Source of the DNA: V1-33 sp964523105
GTDB lineage: Bacteria; Verrucomicrobiota; Verrucomicrobiia; Verrucomicrobiales; V1-33
Assembly (NCBI GenBank): GCA_964523105.1
Contig: CAZFZN010000001.1
Coordinates: 248,001-312,000 of the forward strand
Reading direction: 5' to 3'
DNA: 64,000 nt
Of the stretch, positions 34,519 through 43,760 are shown piece by piece. Each line of letters opens with the position of its first letter. The first letter of the stretch is position 1. The notes below the pieces were generated by a model. The model was not told the origin of the DNA. It did not search any database and was given only the letters and a program-made list of their open reading frames with translations. Position numbers and translations under genes: made by a program.

Positions 34519-35721
34519 TCACCGGCAGATGCCGAGCACCGGCTCGAATCGGTCGGCGATGGCCTCGATTGCGAAACGGGACTCGGCATAACCACGGGCG
34601 CAGGCTCCCATGCGCGCACGCGTTGCCGGCTCCTCAATGAGCCGCGCGGCGGCGGCGAGAAAACCGGCCGCGTCCCCCGGGGGGACCGTCAGCCCCGCTG
34701 CATGCTCCGTGATCGTGCGCGCCGCGAGATTGACCGCAGGGACTGCGAGGAGGAGCGGCCGGGCGGCGCAAAGATACGTCAGGACTTTGCTGGGCACGGA
34801 AAAAATTCCGGCATCCTCTTCGAGCACCGCGACCAGTACATCCCCCGCCGCCAGCACCTGCGGCAGGGCATCGAACGGCTGATAGGGAAGCAGAGTGAGA
34901 TTTGGCAGGCCATGCTCAGCGGCGCGCTCCCGCAGCCAGTCGGCGCCGATGCCTTCGCTGATGACGGCGACAACGGTCCCGGGGTGCTCGCGGCATCGCA
35001 GTGCCAGTTCCAGGAGGAGAGCCGGATTGTGCTTCATGCCGAGAGTGCCCGTGTAAAGGAACACGAATTTGTCATGCAGGCCGTGCGTGCGGCTCCATGG
35101 GTTGTCCTTCGGCAGCACCGGAAGCGTGTCGAGCGGAGCCCAGTTGGGAATCACCGTGATCTTGCCGGCGGGCACGTCGAATTCGTCAATCATGATGGGC
35201 ACGAAATCCCCCGTAATGGCAACGACATGGTCGCACCGGTGCAATTGCGACCGCTCCAGCCGCCGGTAGTGCCGGCCGGCGATCGCGCCTAACAAAGGGA
35301 TTTTTCGACGCACCAGTTTGTCCACGGCGATGCTGTAGAAATCCTGCAGCCAGATGACAAAGCGCACTCCGCCCTGTATAGCCGCCGCCAGAGCAGGCTC
35401 CTGGGTTTCCGTGGGAGTGTTGGCGGAAAGCACCGCGTCAGGCCGCCAGTCTTTGATCAGCCCGGCAAGGCGTTTTCCGCACGCCATCTCCATCCGGCGG
35501 CGGCGCAGGAACGAATACTTGTACTTCGCATAGTCAGGATCCATGGGGATCTCCCGGATGGAGAAACTCTCCGGATCGTCGGGCCGGCGGACCAGTTCTC
35601 CTCTCGGGGTTTGCAGCCCGCCGGCGAAGGCATGGAGCACTGTGTGGCCGCGGCGGGCCAGCTCCCGGCTGAGCTGAATCTGAAATGGATGCCCGGCGTA
35701 ATCGTGGATCAGAATGCGCAT
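34519..35721 (-). CDS. Family 4 glycosyltransferase (WcaI-like)
   Basis: A 400-residue GT-B fold retaining glycosyltransferase, probably acting on polysaccharide or LPS precursors at the inner face of the membrane. The N-terminal Rossmann domain begins MRILIHDYAGHPFQIQLSRE. The donor-binding half has VIPNWAPLDTLPVLPKDNPW, FVFLYTGTLGMKHNPALLLE and the EDAGIFSVPSKVLTYLCAAR segment, which replaces the classical E-x7-E motif. This version is typical of colanic acid WcaI-type and related enzymes. The sugar and acceptor cannot be told. It is followed on the same strand by the RodZ-like gene and preceded by sixA across an 84-base gap. Confidence 0.9.
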   Translation of the reverse strand: MRILIHDYAGHPFQIQLSRELARRGHTVLHAFAGGLQTPRGELVRRPDDPESFSIREIPMDPDYAKYKYSFLRRRRMEMACGKRLAGLIKDWRPDAVLSANTPTETQEPALAAAIQGGVRFVIWLQDFYSIAVDKLVRRKIPLLGAIAGRHYRRLERSQLHRCDHVVAITGDFVPIMIDEFDVPAGKITVIPNWAPLDTLPVLPKDNPWSRTHGLHDKFVFLYTGTLGMKHNPALLLELALRCREHPGTVVAVISEGIGADWLRERAAEHGLPNLTLLPYQPFDALPQVLAAGDVLVAVLEEDAGIFSVPSKVLTYLCAARPLLLAVPAVNLAARTITEHAAGLTVPPGDAAGFLAAAARLIEEPATRARMGACARGYAESRFAIEAIADRFEPVLGICR

Positions 35722-35805
35722 GGTCGGTTCAGGTTTGGGATCGGCCAGGAAACGGCTTCATGACTCCGGATACGCCGGGAGGACACTGTGTTCGCCGCTG
35801 CGCTC

Positions 35806-36324
35806 CTACACGTCTCCTTTCTTTAGGCCGATGAGTTCGGGGTAAATGTATTCCCTGAGGCTGGCGCACCCCATGGCGGCGCTGCTCCATGACGCGATAT
35901 CGAGATCAAGCATGATCACCGCGCAGGTGACCACGTCGCTGACAACCCGTTTGCCGCAAAGCCAGTTGGCGAGGTTCTCGAGCCCGGGATTGTGCCCCAC
36001 AAGACAGACGTGACTGAGTTCATCGGCCTGGTCGTGGATGACATCAACAAGGGAACTTACCGGCGCCTCATAAATCCGCCCGTCCTGATGGATGCGCCAT
36101 TCGCCAAAGCCGGTTTCCGCAGCAATCAGCCGTGCGGTGGAGATGGCCCGGGTGGCGGGACTGCTGACGATGTTGTCAGGAGAAAACCGGAATGTGGCAT
36201 CCAGGTATTTTCCCATGGCGGGCGCGTCACGGCAGCCTCTGGGGTTGAGGGGACGAAACTGATCGGGCTGACCTGGATTGTCCCGGCTGCTTTTGGCATG
36301 CCGGATTAAAGTGAGGGATTTCAT
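35806..36324 (-). CDS. sixA: Phosphohistidine phosphatase SixA
   Basis: A 172-residue histidine-phosphatase-superfamily protein that removes phosphate from phosphohistidine, for instance in phosphotransfer proteins. The catalytic Arg8-His9 motif is seen in LTLIRHAKSSRDN, Arg in VSSPATRAISTA, and the second catalytic His111 in CLVGHNPGLENLA. The short length and RHAxS form fit SixA better than phosphoglycerate mutase. The ATG at 36322-36324 gives the family start (MKSLTLIRHAKSS); the open frame upstream adds 23 unrelated residues. It lies downstream of araB with a gap of 132 bases. Confidence 0.9.
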   Translation of the reverse strand: MKSLTLIRHAKSSRDNPGQPDQFRPLNPRGCRDAPAMGKYLDATFRFSPDNIVSSPATRAISTARLIAAETGFGEWRIHQDGRIYEAPVSSLVDVIHDQADELSHVCLVGHNPGLENLANWLCGKRVVSDVVTCAVIMLDLDIASWSSAAMGCASLREYIYPELIGLKKGDV

Positions 36325-36456
36325 GCGATGACAGGACAGAATGCGGCGGGAGGAAATGCGACGCAGGGAAACAGAGCCTGCCACGGTCTGCAAGGTCCGA
36401 CTGCTGCACAGCGAAGCCCCGCAGGTCGCGGAGCGGCCAGGGCTTGTTCTCCGGAT

Positions 36457-38160
36457 TCAGGCCATGCGTTGTTCCTCACGGATGGCGATGAGTTCCTTCA
36501 TGACGTGATTGATGCGGCCGCTCCATGTGGCCGTGCCGAACGAATCGTGGAGCTGGCGGTAGAGTCCGTAGAGCCTGGTGTAGATCGCGTGCCGCCGCCG
36601 GTCGGGCTCAAAGACGGTGTCCCGGATGCGGCACAGCGCCCGCTGGGCGTCGGGCACGGAGTCGAACCCGCTTTCCACCGCACCTGCGGCCACGGCTCCG
36701 AAGATGGCAGCGCCGAGCGCGCAGGTTTGCTCGCTGCGGCTCACTTTCATGGGCCGGCCCAGCACATCGGCGTAGATCTGCATCAGCGTGGGATTTCTAT
36801 TGGCAAGCCCCCCGGTGTTGATGACCTCCTCGACCCTGACACCATATTCCTCAAAGCGGTTGATGATGGTCAGGGCGCCGAAAGCGGTGGCTTCGATGAG
36901 CGCGCGGTAGATTTCGTGAGGGCGGGTTTGCAAGGTCTGGCCGAGGAGCAGTCCGCTGAGGCGAACATCGGTCAGAATGGTGCGGTTGCCGTTGTTCCAA
37001 TCGAGCGCAAGGAGGCCGGTTTCACCAGGTTTCAATCCGGCGAGGGCGGATTCCATGCTTTCGAACTTCGCTGCGGGCGTGGTCCCGTAGCAATCCGGCA
37101 CGAGGTTGCTTACGAACCAGAGGAAAATGTCGCCGACCGCGCTCTGACCGGCTTCCAGTCCAAAATATCCGGGCAGGACCGAACCATCCACAATGCCGCA
37201 GAGCCCCGGAATGTCTCCCAGCGGCTGCTGATTCGGATAAATCATGAGATCGCAGGTGCTCGTGCCGAGAATCTTGACGAGGGTGCCTTCCTTGATCCCC
37301 GCTCCCACGGCACCCATGTGGGCATCGAATGCTCCCACGGCGATCGCAATTCCTGGCTTGAGGCCTAGCCTGGCCGCCCATTCCTCGCTGAGGCGGCCGG
37401 CCGGTTGATCACTGGTGAGCGCGCGGGAGTACAGCCGGTCCCGCAACGCTCCGAGTTCGGGATCCAGCCTTGTCAAAAACTCCTTCGAGGGCAGTCCGCC
37501 CCAGCCACTGTGAAACATGGCCTTATGCCCGGCCGCACAGACGCTGCGGGCCATGCGTGAGGGATCAGTATTTCCGGACAAAACCGCCGGAATCCAGTCG
37601 CAATGCTCGACGAAACTGTGGGCAGCAGCGAATACCCTCGGGGAAGCACGCTTGAGTCGCAGGATCTTGCTCCAGAACCACTCACTGCTGTAAGTCCCCC
37701 CGCACCGGGCCAAATATTCCGGGTGCATCTCAGCCGCCAGCGCGGTGATTTCCGCGGCCTCACTGTGCGCCGTATGGTCTTTCCAGAGCCACGCCTGTGC
37801 ATCAAGGTCGTTCTTAAACTCGTCCAGCAGCCCGAGGGGCACCCCTTCCCGGTTCACGGGAATGGGGGTGCTGCCGGTCGTATCGACCCCGATGCCGACG
37901 ATCCTTTCCGGATCGAATTCCCTGTCCGCCGCTTTCCCCTGTTCGAGGGCTCCGGAAATTACCGCAGTCAGGCCCTCCAGATAATCACCCGGATTCTGGC
38001 GAGCGACGTTGGGGTCGCGCCGGTCAGTAAGAATGCCGCGTTCACCGCTCGGATATCCAAAGACCGCGGAGCCGAGTTCCGCCCCGGTTTCCAAATCCAC
38101 CAGCAGCGAGCGACAGGAATTGGTACCATAATCAATGCCGAGGGCGTAGCGTTTATTCAT
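36457..38160 (-). CDS. araB: L-ribulokinase
   Basis: A 567-residue FGGY-family sugar kinase that phosphorylates L-ribulose at O5 in L-arabinose catabolism. The ATP-binding start YALGIDYGTNSCRSLLVDL, the VGAFDAHMGAVGAGI block, ALDWNNGNRTILTDVRLSGL (close to the AraB signature), and IEATAFGALTIINRFEEYGV with VINTGGLANRNPTLMQIYAD are all present. Length and motifs match AraB rather than xylulokinase. The start at 38160 gives MNKRYALGIDYG; 14 more codons are open upstream. araA and araD are not in the window, so the pathway genes are scattered or incomplete. It is divergent from the signalling operon. Confidence 0.93.
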   Translation of the reverse strand: MNKRYALGIDYGTNSCRSLLVDLETGAELGSAVFGYPSGERGILTDRRDPNVARQNPGDYLEGLTAVISGALEQGKAADREFDPERIVGIGVDTTGSTPIPVNREGVPLGLLDEFKNDLDAQAWLWKDHTAHSEAAEITALAAEMHPEYLARCGGTYSSEWFWSKILRLKRASPRVFAAAHSFVEHCDWIPAVLSGNTDPSRMARSVCAAGHKAMFHSGWGGLPSKEFLTRLDPELGALRDRLYSRALTSDQPAGRLSEEWAARLGLKPGIAIAVGAFDAHMGAVGAGIKEGTLVKILGTSTCDLMIYPNQQPLGDIPGLCGIVDGSVLPGYFGLEAGQSAVGDIFLWFVSNLVPDCYGTTPAAKFESMESALAGLKPGETGLLALDWNNGNRTILTDVRLSGLLLGQTLQTRPHEIYRALIEATAFGALTIINRFEEYGVRVEEVINTGGLANRNPTLMQIYADVLGRPMKVSRSEQTCALGAAIFGAVAAGAVESGFDSVPDAQRALCRIRDTVFEPDRRRHAIYTRLYGLYRQLHDSFGTATWSGRINHVMKELIAIREEQRMA

Positions 38161-38374
38161 GATCGGATTCGCTTCTATGCAGGAGCGGGGGGAATTGGTC
38201 AACGATTGTCACGCGTCGGCATAATTTCCCTGCCGGGATTCCTCGAATGCCGGCATTCGTCCGCCACGAAGACCAGCGTGTAGGGTTTGTAGAGTTCCGA
38301 CTGCCAGAATTACCATACTCAAAAGACTTGAAGTTTATGGAAAGTATTGTTTAGTTTAATGATTCTCATATCTC

Positions 38375-39484
38375 ATGCTTGCGCAAACGCTCAAATCCAA
38401 GCGTCTGGCCCCTGTCACAGTAAGCGCAACAGCGGCGCTGTTAAGGGGCCTCGTGCTGTCAGGCCTCATGTTCCCGGCCGGTCTGACCGTGGCGCAGGAG
38501 TCGTCACTACCCCCTGCCGTCGCCGGCCCGGCAGCGGCTGCCTCAGTCGTGGTCTCTTATGTCTCTGAGGTGCCCTGGCCATCCTATGCCGGCATGGCAA
38601 ATCCGCTGGAGCGATGGGCCCGCCAATTGAGCTCATCCTGGGCTGCACCGGCTACCGAATCGGCTGCCCGGTTGAATAATTTGCACCCGGAACTGTCCTT
38701 CCGGCAGCTTTTGAAAACCGCGGCGAATCCCCTCCGTCGTAAAGCGGATGTTTATCTCGTACATGGTTATGAACTGCTGGAGCAGGGGGAATCGCCCCCG
38801 CTCGAGGCGTTTCTTACGCCCTCCAGCAATGGCAGGGCTTCCATGGCCGAATTTGTGATCCTCCGCAAACGGATGGCTCCCGGGCCTGGCAGCGATACGA
38901 GATTCTCTCTCAGGGATCTCGCCCAGAAAATCATTCTCGTGGATCGCGGCGGCTGCGGAGAACTGGTTTATCGTTGGCTGGAAGTGGAAATCGTACCGCT
39001 CTCCGGACACTCAAAGCGCGAAAACTTCGCGGAGTTCCGTACGGCTGCCAATGCCACCGAAGCTGTCCTCTCCGTGTATTTTGGCGAGGCGGACGCCTGC
39101 GTCGTGACCGCCGAGGATTACTTCAGTGTCCTGCGAACGAATCCCTCAGGTCTGCAGGCGAAGGTGGAGGAGATATGCCGCTCCCCGCGGCTGCTCAGAC
39201 ACGTCGTGGCCTGTCGGAGCGACATGGAACCCGGGATGCGCCAACAACTGGAGAAAGCCGCTTCCGCGGTGCGGATGCCATTGAACGGCATCGTTTGGAG
39301 TCTGACCAAACCGCATCATGAAGACCTGGACTCGCTCCGGCAACTGTTGGAACGGTGGCGCAGCTTTTTCCCGTCACCGGGTTCCGGAGTTCACCCTGCT
39401 GCTCCGCCGGCAGGAGACAGTCCCGGGTCCGGCAGCGGCCCGGATTTGTCCGCGAGGGAGTCAAATGAGAGGAGGGTCCCATGA
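38375..39484 (+). CDS. PhnD-like periplasmic substrate-binding protein
   Basis: A 369-residue exported protein of the phosphate/phosphonate-binding (PhnD-like) superfamily. After a hydrophobic leader (AALLRGLVLSGLMFPAGLTV) come the two lobes. Landmarks include VYLVHGYELLEQGE, DLAQKIILVDRGGCGELVYR and VLSVYFGEADACVVTAEDYF, the last being the hinge-region pattern seen in PhnD-like proteins. Its stop overlaps the start of the histidine kinase gene by 4 bases (ATGA), and no ABC permease or ATPase follows. It is therefore more likely a ligand sensor for the kinase than part of a transporter. The ligand is unknown. The 214 bases upstream are AT-rich and shared with divergent araB. Confidence 0.82.
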   Translation: MLAQTLKSKRLAPVTVSATAALLRGLVLSGLMFPAGLTVAQESSLPPAVAGPAAAASVVVSYVSEVPWPSYAGMANPLERWARQLSSSWAAPATESAARLNNLHPELSFRQLLKTAANPLRRKADVYLVHGYELLEQGESPPLEAFLTPSSNGRASMAEFVILRKRMAPGPGSDTRFSLRDLAQKIILVDRGGCGELVYRWLEVEIVPLSGHSKRENFAEFRTAANATEAVLSVYFGEADACVVTAEDYFSVLRTNPSGLQAKVEEICRSPRLLRHVVACRSDMEPGMRQQLEKAASAVRMPLNGIVWSLTKPHHEDLDSLRQLLERWRSFFPSPGSGVHPAAPPAGDSPGSGSGPDLSARESNERRVP

Positions 39485-40899
39485 ATTCGCCCCAGCCGGC
39501 AGCGAGAAGTTCCAGCATTCTGCGGCGGATTACCATCATGTCGTGGCTGGTGGCGGTGCTGACCGTCGGACTCTTTGCCGGGTCGGCGCTCTGGCATATT
39601 CGTTCCAGCATGACCAGAGACCTTGAGGAGCGCTCCACCCGGCTGTGCCGCAGTCTGGAGGAGCGGATCGCTCCGGGCATCACGGGCAGGAATTATGCCC
39701 CGGTGGTCCGTCAGTGCCTCGAGTTCCTCCAGGCGGAGCCGGGTCTGCGCTATATTTTTGTGCAACCGTTTTCGGGCCAGCCGCTGTTGCACTATGTGGA
39801 CATGGCGGGTCAGGCCCGCTGGTCGGAGGTCGCCGGCCTTGACGCTGGAATCCGTCCGGGAGCTAACGAGAACTGCCAACCCTCCCCGGATGCGCCCTCT
39901 GGTCAGGTGTGGCACTTCAGCCAGGCGGCCAACTCCGGTCTGAGCAGCGTGGGCAACATTTCACTGGGGCTGAGCATGGACTCCTATGAGAGCTCGATCC
40001 GGACGATCTACCGCAATGTGGGCACCACAGGCACCATCGCGGTCGTTATCGGCTTTCTCGCCTCATTCAGCGTGGCACGCAAACTCATCCAGCCCATCCG
40101 GGCGCTGCAGATATTTGCCGCGAAAGTCGCCGGCGGTGCCCTGAGCACACGCGCCAACGTGGAGGCCGCCGGCGAAATTGGTGATCTGGCCGAGTCCATC
40201 AACCGCATGGTGGACTCACTGGAACAGAGCCACGTCAAGCTTCGCGAGAGCATGAAGAACAGCGCGTCTCTGCGCGAGAAGGAAATTCTGCTGCGCGAAA
40301 TCCATCACCGCGTGAAAAACAACATGCAGATCCTCACGAGCCTGCTTCGTCTGCAGACCCGTCAGGCGGACAGTCAGGAGTTGCGCGAAGTGCTCCAGGA
40401 GAGCGAGGCGCGCATCCGCTCCATGGGTTTGCTCCATGAGAAGCTCTATCAAAGTGAAAGCGTCAGCCGCATTGAAATGCACGGCTATCTGCGAACCCTG
40501 ACAGGCGAACTCGCAAGGGTCAACACCCCGCAAGGCTGCCGGCGGGAAATCAAGTTGAACGTGCACAATGTTTTCATGGGGCTGGATACGGCTCTGCCCT
40601 GCGGCCTCATCATTACCGAACTTGTGACCAACGCGCTCAAATACGCGTTTCCCGGCCGGCTGGAGGGCTCCATTTATGTCAGCCTCGGTTCCGGAGGAGA
40701 CGGGGTTTATCATCTGGTGGTCTGGGACAACGGCATCGGAATGAAAGCTGACTTCGACATTTCCAAAGCCACGTCTCTAGGCATGCGCCTTGTGAAAATG
40801 CTCACCGATCAGCTGAATGGCAGCCTCGTACTGGACAGCGAACACGGCACCCGCGTCACCATCACCTTCAGAGAGAGTCAGTACGAAGTTAGATTCTAA
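39481..40899 (+). CDS. Membrane sensor histidine kinase, HisKA_2 family
   Basis: A 472-residue kinase. It has a first membrane helix (about 20-40, MSWLVAVLTVGLFAGSALWH), a periplasmic sensor region of about 140 residues, a second helix (about 182-200, TTGTIAVVIGFLASFSVARK), a HAMP linker, and a HisKA_2 dimerisation domain with the phospho-acceptor His275 in LLREIHHRVKNNMQILTSLL. The HATPase domain carries TELVTNALKYAFP (N box), WDNGIGM and SLGMRLVKMLTDQL. HisKA_2 kinases often partner with PAS/REC proteins, which fits the next gene 33 bases downstream. Translational coupling with the binding protein suggests the two form one receptor. The output regulator is not obvious. Confidence 0.93.
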   Translation: MNSPQPAARSSSILRRITIMSWLVAVLTVGLFAGSALWHIRSSMTRDLEERSTRLCRSLEERIAPGITGRNYAPVVRQCLEFLQAEPGLRYIFVQPFSGQPLLHYVDMAGQARWSEVAGLDAGIRPGANENCQPSPDAPSGQVWHFSQAANSGLSSVGNISLGLSMDSYESSIRTIYRNVGTTGTIAVVIGFLASFSVARKLIQPIRALQIFAAKVAGGALSTRANVEAAGEIGDLAESINRMVDSLEQSHVKLRESMKNSASLREKEILLREIHHRVKNNMQILTSLLRLQTRQADSQELREVLQESEARIRSMGLLHEKLYQSESVSRIEMHGYLRTLTGELARVNTPQGCRREIKLNVHNVFMGLDTALPCGLIITELVTNALKYAFPGRLEGSIYVSLGSGGDGVYHLVVWDNGIGMKADFDISKATSLGMRLVKMLTDQLNGSLVLDSEHGTRVTITFRESQYEVRF

Positions 40900-40932
40900 C
40901 CCTGACCGCGTCCCGCCCGCCTGTCTAAATCC

Positions 40933-43524
40933 ATGAAACGCCGCATTTTGGTTGTAGATGACGAGTCCATCGTGGCTCAGGACATCACTGAGTGCCTGCG
41001 GCACATGGGATGCGACGTGGTGGGGCATGCTTTGAGCGGTCCCGACGCCATTGCCAAGGCCGGCAAACTGCGTCCCGACCTGATCATGATGGACATCGTG
41101 CTGCAGGGACCGATGGACGGGGTGGAGGCTGCCACCACCATCCGGCGCGAGTTTGACATTCCCTGTGTCTTCCTCACGGCCTATTCGGACGGAACAGTTC
41201 TCTCCCGCGCCAAAGCGGCTGCCCCTGCAGGTTATATGGTGAAACCGTTTGAAGAGGCGGGGCTGCGAAGCACCGTGGAAATCGCCCTTTATAAAGTGGA
41301 TCTGGAGCGCGCACTTCGGGAAAGTCGGGAGTGGCTTCTGACGACGCTGATGTCGATTGCCGACGGTGTCATCGCCACCGATTTTGAAGGGAACATCAAA
41401 TTTCTGAATCCGCCGGCTGAAAAATTGACAGGATTGAGCGGCGGGGAGGCCACCGGCCGGCACATCACCGAATTGCTGGTCATCAAGGACGACCGCACTG
41501 GTGAGAGCATCAATCATCTGGTACAACAGGCGCTGGCGGAGGGAAGAATTCTCACCAGGGAAAAGGGGGTCGCTCTGATTCGCGGGGACGGCACCGCTGT
41601 GCCGATCTCGGATTCGGCCGCGCCGATCCGAAACCGTGAAGGGCAGGTTATCGGAGCGGTGACCATCATTCGTGACATTACTGAGCGGCGTCGGAACGAA
41701 CGGACCCTGGAGGAGGATCATGACCGCCTTGAAACGCTGGTAAGGGAGCGAACCGCAGCCCTGCAATCGGAAGTCGAGGAGCGCCGCCGCGCGGAACGCG
41801 ATCTGGCGGTTCGGGTGGCGATGGAAGCCATGCTGGCGTCGCTTTCCTCTTATTTTCTGGCATTGAAACATGAGGACCGGGAACAGGGTATCCGCTGTGC
41901 CCTGGGGCAGGTCGGGGGATTCTTGAGGGCGGATCGCTGTTACCTGATGCAATTTACCGCGGGAGGACAAGTACTGGAGTGCACTGCAGAGTGGTGTGCG
42001 CCGGGAGTTGCCTCCTTAAGCGACCAGGCCCGCTCTCAGGGATGCACCAGCCTGCCCCGGGAATTTGAGGACCCCGCCAATCACACAAAAGGAATCGTAT
42101 CATTCACGGCAAGTGACGCCGGTGATACTCTCAACCTGAATCTGGCATCTTCCCATGGTGCCGGATCGCTGCTCTGGATCAAACTGGGAGGGGGCGAAGA
42201 TCCCACCGGCTTCCTCGGCATCGACAGTCTCGGAAAAAGGGAATGGCAGGCTGACGAACTGCGCACCCTTTCACTCGCGGGCGGAGTGGTCACCACTGCT
42301 CTCCGGCGCCTCAAGGCTGAAAGCGACAGAGAGCGGCTCCAGTTGCAACTGCAACAGTCGTTGAAAATGGAGGCGGTGGGGAAACTGAGCGGTGGCATCG
42401 CTCATGACTTTAACAACATGCTGCTCCCCATCATCGGCTATGCCGATATGGTGACCATGCGACTCCCTGAAGATGATGCTTCCCATGCCGAATTGCGGGA
42501 GATCAAGCGGGCAGCGGAACGCGCCACTGCGCTCACCCGGCAACTCCTGGCGTTCAGCAGAAAACAGGTCAGCAGAAAGACGGTCTTCGACTTGAATGAA
42601 AACTTGGGGCAAATGAGCCGAATGCTCAGCCGCATCATTGGCGAAGATATCCAGCTGCAGATGGCCCTTGCACCGGGAATGGTCTCATTGCGCGCGGATC
42701 AGGGACAAATCGAACAGATCATCATGAATCTGGTCATTAATGCCCGGGACGCTATGCCGCAGGGAGGAAACATTGCCGTGCGGACCATGGTCGTGGATGC
42801 CTCACAGTTCCCGGTTCCGCTGTTCACCGGTACCGCCTCGACCGGAAAGTTTGCTGTTCTCACCGTCAGCGATACAGGATGCGGCATACCGCCTGAGACC
42901 CGTGACCACATTTTCGAACCCTTCTTCACTACCAAAGGGGCGGAGGGAACCGGACTCGGCTTGAGCGTAGTGTACGGCATTGTTCAGGATCATCAGGGGG
43001 GGATTGATCTTTACAGCGCCCCCGGCCAGGGAACCACCTTCCACGTTTTCCTCCCCGCTGCAGACGAGGCTCTGATCCAGCCTCACCCTGCCGGGAAAAC
43101 CACCGGGAACCATTCCGCCGTCAGGTTCCGCGGACATGGTGAGCGCGTGCTCCTGATTGAGGACGAAGAAGCGGTGAACCAGCTCGTCCGGACTGCACTT
43201 TCTCAAAACGGCTACAAAGTCACCTCCGCTGCCACTGCCAAGGAGGCCCGCGCCCGTTTCGATGAAAGCAACGGGGCCTTCGAAATGGTGCTCTCCGACG
43301 CTGTGCTCCCGGACGGAAATGGACTGCAACTTGTGGATGCCTTCCTGAGGGTCAATCCCGCCATTCGAGCCCTTGTTAGCAGCGGATACACCGACAAGCA
43401 CTCGCTGCTGGAGATGGCTAGAACCCGACGCGTGAGCTTCCTTCCAAAGCCGTATTCATTGCCGGAACTGTTCCAGACCGTCGCAGAAGTCCTTGTGAAT
43501 CCGGCAGCACACCTCCTGGAATAG
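40933..43524 (+). CDS. Hybrid sensor kinase: REC-PAS-GAF-HisKA-HATPase-REC
   Basis: An 863-residue cytosolic hybrid kinase. An N-terminal receiver (1-120) has Asp9-Asp10, the phospho-acceptor Asp54 in LIMMDIVLQ, the T in FLTAYSD and the K in GYMVKPFEE. A PAS domain (about 130-255) follows, with VIGAVTIIRDITERR at its end, then a coiled coil, a GAF-like domain (about 295-460), HisKA with His491 in GGIAHDFNNML, HATPase (IMNLVINARDAMP, DTGCGIPPETRD, GTGLGLSVVYGIV), and a C-terminal receiver (RVLLIEDEEAVNQLV, MVLSDAVLPDGNG). There is no DNA-binding output domain. It could take phosphate from the upstream HisKA_2 kinase through its first receiver and pass it on through the second. The 236 bases that follow hold no gene and lead to the giant pilin-like gene. 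Confidence 0.94.
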   Translation: MKRRILVVDDESIVAQDITECLRHMGCDVVGHALSGPDAIAKAGKLRPDLIMMDIVLQGPMDGVEAATTIRREFDIPCVFLTAYSDGTVLSRAKAAAPAGYMVKPFEEAGLRSTVEIALYKVDLERALRESREWLLTTLMSIADGVIATDFEGNIKFLNPPAEKLTGLSGGEATGRHITELLVIKDDRTGESINHLVQQALAEGRILTREKGVALIRGDGTAVPISDSAAPIRNREGQVIGAVTIIRDITERRRNERTLEEDHDRLETLVRERTAALQSEVEERRRAERDLAVRVAMEAMLASLSSYFLALKHEDREQGIRCALGQVGGFLRADRCYLMQFTAGGQVLECTAEWCAPGVASLSDQARSQGCTSLPREFEDPANHTKGIVSFTASDAGDTLNLNLASSHGAGSLLWIKLGGGEDPTGFLGIDSLGKREWQADELRTLSLAGGVVTTALRRLKAESDRERLQLQLQQSLKMEAVGKLSGGIAHDFNNMLLPIIGYADMVTMRLPEDDASHAELREIKRAAERATALTRQLLAFSRKQVSRKTVFDLNENLGQMSRMLSRIIGEDIQLQMALAPGMVSLRADQGQIEQIIMNLVINARDAMPQGGNIAVRTMVVDASQFPVPLFTGTASTGKFAVLTVSDTGCGIPPETRDHIFEPFFTTKGAEGTGLGLSVVYGIVQDHQGGIDLYSAPGQGTTFHVFLPAADEALIQPHPAGKTTGNHSAVRFRGHGERVLLIEDEEAVNQLVRTALSQNGYKVTSAATAKEARARFDESNGAFEMVLSDAVLPDGNGLQLVDAFLRVNPAIRALVSSGYTDKHSLLEMARTRRVSFLPKPYSLPELFQTVAEVLVNPAAHLLE

Positions 43525-43691
43525 CTGCTGGCTCTGCACTTTGGCGATTTAGCCATCACAGCTTCTCCCAAAAAGTCACGCTTTTGCCAGCCTCCTCAAT
43601 GGCTTCGGCTTGGGTAAGCTTGCTAAGTATTTACCTGATCGCGGCTAGGTGAAATTCCGATACTCTTCTTGAAACTATATGGATTTAGACG

Positions 43692-43718
43692 TTGCATGTT
43701 TTCCATAATTACTATAAT
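43692..43718 (+). promoter_or_regulatory. Possible promoter of the giant pilin-like gene
   Basis: A perfect -10 box TATAAT (43713-43718) with TTGCAT (43692-43697) as a candidate -35 box. The 15-base spacing is shorter than ideal. It lies in a clearly AT-rich stretch and would place the transcript start about 36 bases before the ATG at 43761. Confidence 0.35.
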
Positions 43719-43760
43719 TGATCCGTTTTATCGTCCCCCACACTCTGCCCGAACACTGCC

